This document shows, piece after piece, positions 23,301 to 30,612 of a stretch of DNA of 64,000 nucleotides; within the stretch, counting starts at the first letter, position 1, and each line of letters opens with the position of its first letter. The translations under genes and the position numbers were made by a program. This DNA is from Linanthus parryae (Eukaryota > Streptophyta > Magnoliopsida > Ericales > Polemoniaceae). The DNA lies in contig JALGPY010000002.1 of assembly GCA_023055425.1 (NCBI GenBank), positions 136,767,927-136,831,926 on the forward strand, written 5' to 3'. The notes under the pieces are model-generated. The model saw only the letters and a list, made by a program, of their open reading frames with translations, did not search any database and was not told the origin of the DNA.

Positions 23301-26300
23301 TTTCTAGTGCTCTGAAGCAGCCTAAAAAGTGTTGGAAAGTTGTGATTAATGAGTAGCTCTTGGTAATCTATCAACATCACTTGGAGATAGATCTTGATGA
23401 GCTTTTTCTCAGGGACTTCTTATGTTCATTCTTGTGGCTTCAGGTGGAAATTCCTTATGAATGCCACACCTTCTTCATTCTGCCTTTGGATCATGCAGGA
23501 AATGTGGATAGTTGTGACTTTCTCCTCAACTAGAAATAATTTAATGTAGAATTTGAGCACTCCCATTAATTTCGTCGAACTTATCCCACTTTAGTGCTTT
23601 ATATTCGACAGGGTGGGCATCAAATAGACTTCCATAGGAATATGGGGTGTTACTATTAGAAAAATTGCCTAAAACGGCGGTTGCAATAAGGGCCCGCCGT
23701 TTTTAGAATATGTAAAGGGCGGTTTTTGAAGAAGCGCCCTAAATGACGGCGTTTTATTATAAACCGCCGTTTAAGTGATCTTGTATACGACGGATTAAAT
23801 GAAAGCGTCGTCTGTTTTATTATATAGGGCGGTTTTTTAATTAGCGTCGTTAGATTAAAGGCGCTCCTCCTACAACTGCTGTTAGTATTAACGGCGCAAA
23901 TTAGTAAACCGCCTTTATTCTATTCGTTTTCTCAGATTAAATCTAGACCGTTCGATCAAAAAACCTACCTTATATAATAACCCAACCTCCGTCCCCTTCT
24001 TCATTTCACTGCGGCCCCCCCCCCCCTCCCTCACAGAGAACTCTCTGTCTCCCTCCATGTCCTCTCTTCGTTCTCATCTCTGTGGTGGCAGTGGTATCCT
24101 CAGGTAACTCTCTCCTAGATCTGCTTCCAGTGTCTTGATTCGTCTTCGCCCTTAACCCACTTGCTTCGTCTCGTTCTTAACCCCTCCCTCTCGATCCGAT
24201 TCTCTCCCCGTCGTCAATCACGATCCGTTCTCTCCCCGTCCACGATCAGTTCTCTCCCCGTCCCTCTCGCTCGTTCTTTCCCCGTCCATCTCGATCTGGT
24301 ATGTTCGTGAATCCTCGTTTTCTCTGTCTCCTCCATCTCTCTTCGCGATCTATTTCTCCATCCCCAATCTGTTTCTCCATCCCTCCTTTTCTCCCGTCGT
24401 CCTCTTTATTTTTGGTTAATCTCCCAATTCTGGGTTTAAAGATGAAGAATCCTTCGAAGATGTGGGTTGAAGAACTGTGGGTTGAAGAACTGTGGGTTGA
24501 AGAACTGTGGGTTATTTCAAAAAAAAATAATACAGGATTTTTTTTGAGAAAAAAAGAATACACGATTGAAAAAATAAAGATGAATAAAATAAATTTTAAA
24601 TAAGAACCGAAATAATGAATTGTAAAAAAAATAAATTTAAAAAGATTATATTAAAATCATTATTAGGGTGGTTCCTGAACAACTGTCGTTAATCTTGACG
24701 GCGCTTTAAAGCAGCCGCCGTTAAATAAAACGGCACCCTCAACCGCCGTTAGCATGCTTACGATACTTAGTTTAACGACACAGTTTAAACAGCCGTAAGA
24801 ACCGCCGTAAAGGCTGTAAAGGGAGGTTTTTGACCTTTATAAGGCGGTTTTCAAGCGCCGTTTTTGGAAACTTTTCTAGTAGTGTGTGTATTCGGTACTT
24901 GGCAATATATTCGGGGTAGGATTTTGGCTGGTCATGAAGCTATCAAACCTCTGATCTAGCGCGGCTATGGACGGGGTAGACGCAAACCTTGGGTCATCTC
25001 AGGTGAACCCGCGAAGGTTATGAATCTGGAATGAGGTTGAGAAGGATTATAGGGAGTGTGACTCTGGTTCTCCGGGATCACTGCCGTAGTGGTCTTGAAT
25101 ACGCAATTTGCGGAGAAATCGTATGGGTTTCTCCTAATTGAAGTTTGCAAACCTTGGGGATTTCCAGGGGTAAGTGGATGCACAAAATCCTGGAGGCAGA
25201 GGCGTCAGAGGTAGAGCCATACCAGAATTCTAAAGGTTTAGGGCAGTTTGCACTGCTAAAATTTCTCTAGCGAGCATATTACTTCTCTACGTATTTTCAT
25301 TCGCCATGTCGTTCGTGGCATGTTTCATGTAGTTCATTTGGCTGCATAGTGCCTCCCAAAGCTTTCGTGGCCACCACGGTGGGATCAACGACGTTTTGTG
25401 GTCTTGATCCACCCGTAAATTAGGGTTACACAGAGATCCGTCCCCTGTGTATCCTTCATCTCTGGTCATGATATATCTGGTTAGGTTACTTGTTGCCATT
25501 GATAAAAGCCTTATTCATGTCAGGTTCACCAAATTTTTTACTGAGATAAATGATGGGGGGCAATCAATTGTGTTTTTGTTACATGTAACAAGGGTTACAA
25601 TCTAACAAGTAACTGAAATCGGGATCGGAGACCATAGAGATTTAGGGAGAATGGGGTACGAAATAAGTCGTATATGCCGTAAAGGAGAGATGTAGCTTTG
25701 GGGTAATTCTGGCAATGACAGTATCGAAATCTAACCTCTGTAAAGAGAGGGTGACTACTCTATTTATACAAGTCCGATTGGATCAGCGAATGTGTGATTA
25801 CGTGCATGTACGGAGTGGCACGACCCCGTGTGAGGCATGGGGTAGTCTCGCGAGATCCTTGGTAAAAATTTCGAACTAGTATATACAGATCGTCGGACAA
25901 GTCAGCTCCACAGCATACACGAGTCGCCAGATGGGACAAAAACTATCTGCGACGAGCGTTTTTCCAACCTCCAAACCACCAGATCCCATGATTCCTGTGC
26001 GAGCTGCAATCAGAAAAGGGACCCCGTATCATGGTTCCCATATGCTGACATGGGACGATCTGGTGTGCATTGAGCACCGCAAGGTAGCCAGCTGGGGGCT
26101 GCTGATAGGTCCACGTGGTTGCTGACCAAGACCATGTTTTGGACTATCTCCAATGGATGAGAAAGAGAGAGAGGGAGTAGGTTCTAGAGGCTAAGAAAGA
26201 GAGAGAAGGTGAAGGCTGAGTGAGAGAGGGAGAAGGGAGAAGTGGAGGCTAATTTAGATTGAGAGAGAGATTGGTAGGGGTAAAGGGTGAAGGGTTGGTA

Positions 26301-29300
26301 GGTCATTTTACATAAAAAAAACCTATTTAAAGAGTAAAGTATGAAGAACTAGGCGAAACGGGCCAAAAAAGTAAGAAGAATCAGGCGAAACAAAGGAAGT
26401 AAGTGTTGCAGTTATATACTTGTATTCCCCACTAGTCTTATTTGTTGATATTCTCATACAAATAACACAATTTGAATTTATGCATTATAACATATAAAAT
26501 GTCACGTGCACTACACATGCTCATAACTAATTGACTTGAAATGGCACAAAGATTATTTTGAGTGGAGTAGCCACTCAAAATTGAAAATGAAAAGGCAAAC
26601 AAACATTGTGATGCCGAATATTTTAGACAATAGAGCTAAGGTTTTATATTTTTATAGATAATCAAAATTATAACTAAACAATATGAGTAAACAAAATTAA
26701 ATGCTGATGTGGGAGTTATCAACAGTATGAATAAACAAATATATCAACAAAAAGTTTTGTGCTTCACGACCAAAATTAAATATTTGAATTCCGAGATTAC
26801 ATGTGTTCATTAATAATGTTTTTTTCTTTTTCTTTTTGGAAACTACTAGTTGATGATGGTTGACTTCATAATTCATGTTAGAGTACGCACGCGGAAGCAC
26901 GATGCCAGTTGTTAGGAACCAAGAAGAGTGATGAGACGAAGAAGAAGATGAAGAACAACACAAGAATTTAACGTGGTTCACTAGTTTTGAGACTAGCTAC
27001 ATCCACGGCCAAAACAACCCGATTTATTGATGAGAGAGCCAATTACAATCCAAAACACACCACACATGTCAATAGAAGAGTCCTACACCCATATATAAGC
27101 CTAAACTAGTGACTTGTGCCCAAAGCAACGTCCAAACGTTGCCAAAACGAACTAGGAAACAGTTCCAAAACGAACAAGGAAACAATTCCAAGACGAACAA
27201 GGAAACTATTCGAAGCCGACTTGGACCAAGTTAATTTTCTATGCTAGGTTTGAATCACCAAAATCTAACAAATCTCCACCTTGATTCAAAACCCTAGCAA
27301 CCAATCCAATGCTCCTCATCAATCCAATTGTGAATGCGCCTCCCAATCAAGAACTCCTCCACCCAATTCACCAAATTGTTTCTCCGATTGCCATCCGTCA
27401 TTTTCAACGAACAAGCCAACTGTGGTTGCACCTCCAATAATCAAATTCGAAGTGTTCCACCCAAATTGAAACGATCAACCAATCAACCGATAGAATATAT
27501 TCCCAAATTTGCGGTATTGGAATACATTCACTATGCGCCACAACAAGCGCGTCTTTGCGTCTCAACAAACGCATAGACTTGTGTGTCTCAATCAACACAC
27601 CCTAATGCACCATGACACAATGCATCTCCCCAATCGTCACGCCAATGACACTTCGTGACAAAAATGCCTATCAAACAAGTCTTGCCAATTGCGTCGCCAA
27701 AGTACCGCACCAAGACGCCAATCAAGACACGCCCAATAACGTGCCAACAATCAATGCATGCACAATAACACGCCGCCAATCAATACATGCCCAATAACAT
27801 GTAACCAATCCAATATGCGCCCAATAACACGCTACCAACCAATCACGTGCCAACAAGACACGTCAATTGCTCCATGCCACGAGCCAAATCCGCCGGTTGA
27901 TTCGAGTCGTCTCCACCTTGACTTGAATTCTCCTAGCGGCCCGAACAAGATCGCTCCATGCCGATGCTCCAACTCTTACGAGTTCTTGCAACGGATGAGC
28001 CCGATTGAGATCCACATGCCCAATGCTCCATGTTGGAAGCCTGAATGCGCCGGAACGCCAATTGCACGTGAACCTCCAAATTCGCGATAGAATGCACGCC
28101 CGATGCTCCATGGCAAAGAACCCGATAGCTCCCACAACAAGGAACCCGATAGCTCCCACAATAAGGAACTCAATAGTCCCCCCAATAAGGAACCCGATTG
28201 TTCCCCCAAGAAGGAACCCGATAGCTCCTACAACAAGGAGCCCAATAGTTCCCCCAATAAGGAACTTGGTGGTGGGTGTATCAACAATATCCTCATCATC
28301 AAAACAATTGATCTTCATCCCAAACGAATTTTCCATCACTCCTCACCAACAAACCCTAACCCAACAACCAGGCTCTTATACCACTTGTTAGAGTACGCAC
28401 GCAGAAGCACGATGCCAGTTGTTAGGAACCAAGAAGAGTGATGAGACGAAGAAGAAGATGAAGAACAACACAAGAATTTAACGTGGTTCACTAGTTTTGA
28501 GACTAGCTACATCCACGGCCAAAACAACCCAATTTACTAATGAGAGAGCCGATTACAATCCAAAACACACCACACATGTCAATAGAAGAGTCCTGCACCC
28601 ATATATAGGCCTTAACTAGTGACTTGTGCCCAAAGCAACGTCCAAATGTTGCCAAAACGAACTAGGAAACAGTTCCAAAACGAACAAGGAAACAATTCCA
28701 AGACGAACAAGAAAACAATTCCAAGCCGCCTTGGACCAAGTTAATTTTCTATGCTAGGTTTGAATCACCAAAATCTAACAATTCATATACTCATTCCATC
28801 CTATATATATTGTCATGCTTTCTTTAGGGAAGTCCGAATAAATAGGAATCATTACTGACAAAGATAAGCAGATGGAAACTAATGCCGTGAATCATTTCTG
28901 ACTGCAATATCGTTACAAGTGAATCATTCATTTACAAGTAAATAAGTGACCAGTGGTAAACTAGGTTCAACAGGTATAGCTGCATGGGTGAATGAAACTA
29001 AATTTGTCAGTTCTTTCTAAGTCTAGCGTTTGAAATGTCTACTCCTGGTGCATTAAGATTATGAGAAGTGTGGAGCCAAGAAAGAGTTGCCACTCTAAAG
29101 TTTTATATGCACGAAACCAGAAGAATGTAAGTATCTTACCGAATCAAGAATCTTCTCAGCAAGACGCTCAATTTGAAAAATCCTGCTGACCACGGGTGCA
29201 AAAGTCATATAATATCCAATGTCTTGCTTTTTATCGAACTCTATTTCGTTATCAATGAGTAAGGCCCCAGTATTCGTAGCGTTGAAACATTTTGAGCTGA

Positions 29301-30567
29301 TGAATTGAATAACATTCTGCAAGAAGTCAGTTCTGTACAGTTCAGCACTATCTCTGACACCTTCCTTAAAAAAAACTATGATTAGGAAGAGACATGACAC
29401 ATCTTTTAATTCGTAAATGTCTTCGCGTAACATATTTTTTAAATTTCCGGTGTTTGATTCACAATTTTCCCATAAATGACTTAGAAAAATATTCTCCCTT
29501 AAATAATGTAAAATAATTTACAAGCTCTAAATACATAAGCCTTTTCCGAAATGTGTGGCACCCTCTACTACTACCATTAGCACCAATGCCACCCACATAA
29601 TATCACCACATCAACTACCACCACTGCTACCACCATCACCACCAATGCTTCCAGTCTCTCCACTACCATCAGCACCATTGCTTCCACCTATCCACCGCCA
29701 TTGCTTCTACATCTTCGCCACTATTACCGCCCCTTCACCTCCATCACCGCCATTGCCACCACCAAAACCACAACCACATGAACTGCCGCCATCACGACCA
29801 CTTCTCAACCACTAATTCCACCACCACCACAACCTTCACAGCCAATGTTGCCACCGTGTCCACCACCATCACCGCCCCTTCAACAACCTTCTCCACCACC
29901 ACTGCTGCCACCTTCTACGATACCATCACCACCCTCTCCACAAGACCACCATCACCTCCATCCTCACCACCACCATCACACAACACCGCCTTTACTGCCA
30001 ATATCTCCTGCAGAACGCCTATACTCCCCGCACCACCAGAACGCCTCCACCACCGCCAGCACCACGTCCACATCGTAATTTAAATTAAAAAAATGTGTCA
30101 GTGTTGGGATTTGAACACTTAACCTCATGAACAAAGCGAAATATTTATCCATTGAACTAACTAACTGAGTTGTTTGAGTTTGTAAATTTATACATTCCCT
30201 CCGTCGCATAGCTCTCTTTTATACGCCATCATTTTAAGCGAGCAAGCATTAACGATATACATTATTGAGTTCTACAATAATACTGACACATTTGTTCTTT
30301 ATTTTTTCATTTTCAACACGAATAGTTACTTTTAATAAACATTCTGATCATTCTATCAACCTTCAAACATGAAAAGTGTTTCTCAAAAAAAAAACATGAA
30401 AAGTGAAAGTGGACAATTATTTTGGGACATCCAAACGGAGCCCAGTTCTTCCATGTTTTATAGTAAATGACAAGAAACAAATTAGATAAGTCTTTCTATT
30501 TACAGGATGGGATGTTTAATGCAATATTTTAGTGCTGCCAACAGAACTGTAAGGGACAGGCTAACAT

Positions 30568-30612
<45 letters not shown>

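Larger units (their letters stand above)
26876..28780 (-). mobile_element. 1.9-kb non-autonomous copia element, TSD ATTCA
   Basis: Two 395-bp LTRs (26876-27270 and 28386-28780) begin TGTTAGAG and end ATCTAACA. They differ at about 13 positions (3.3 percent). A perfect 5-bp duplication ATTCA lies at 26871-26875 and 28781-28785. On the minus strand the primer site TGGTATAAGAGC (complement at about 28372-28383; one mismatch to the initiator-Met site) follows the 28386 LTR by two bases. The polypurine tract CAAGGTGGAGATT precedes the other LTR. The 1115-bp interior has no pol. Confidence 0.92.

Noticed and set aside
27612..28441. Plus-strand frames rich in NPIAPTTR or KEPDSSHN repeats
   Set aside because: They are antisense to the minus-strand element and arise from a 24-bp repeat that lacks stops in any frame.
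29555..30083. Pro/Thr-rich frames
   Set aside because: They are products of the CCACCAT low-complexity block within an intron.
30104..30176. Intact tRNA gene
   Set aside because: A- and B-box-like words exist but the acceptor and T stems do not pair.
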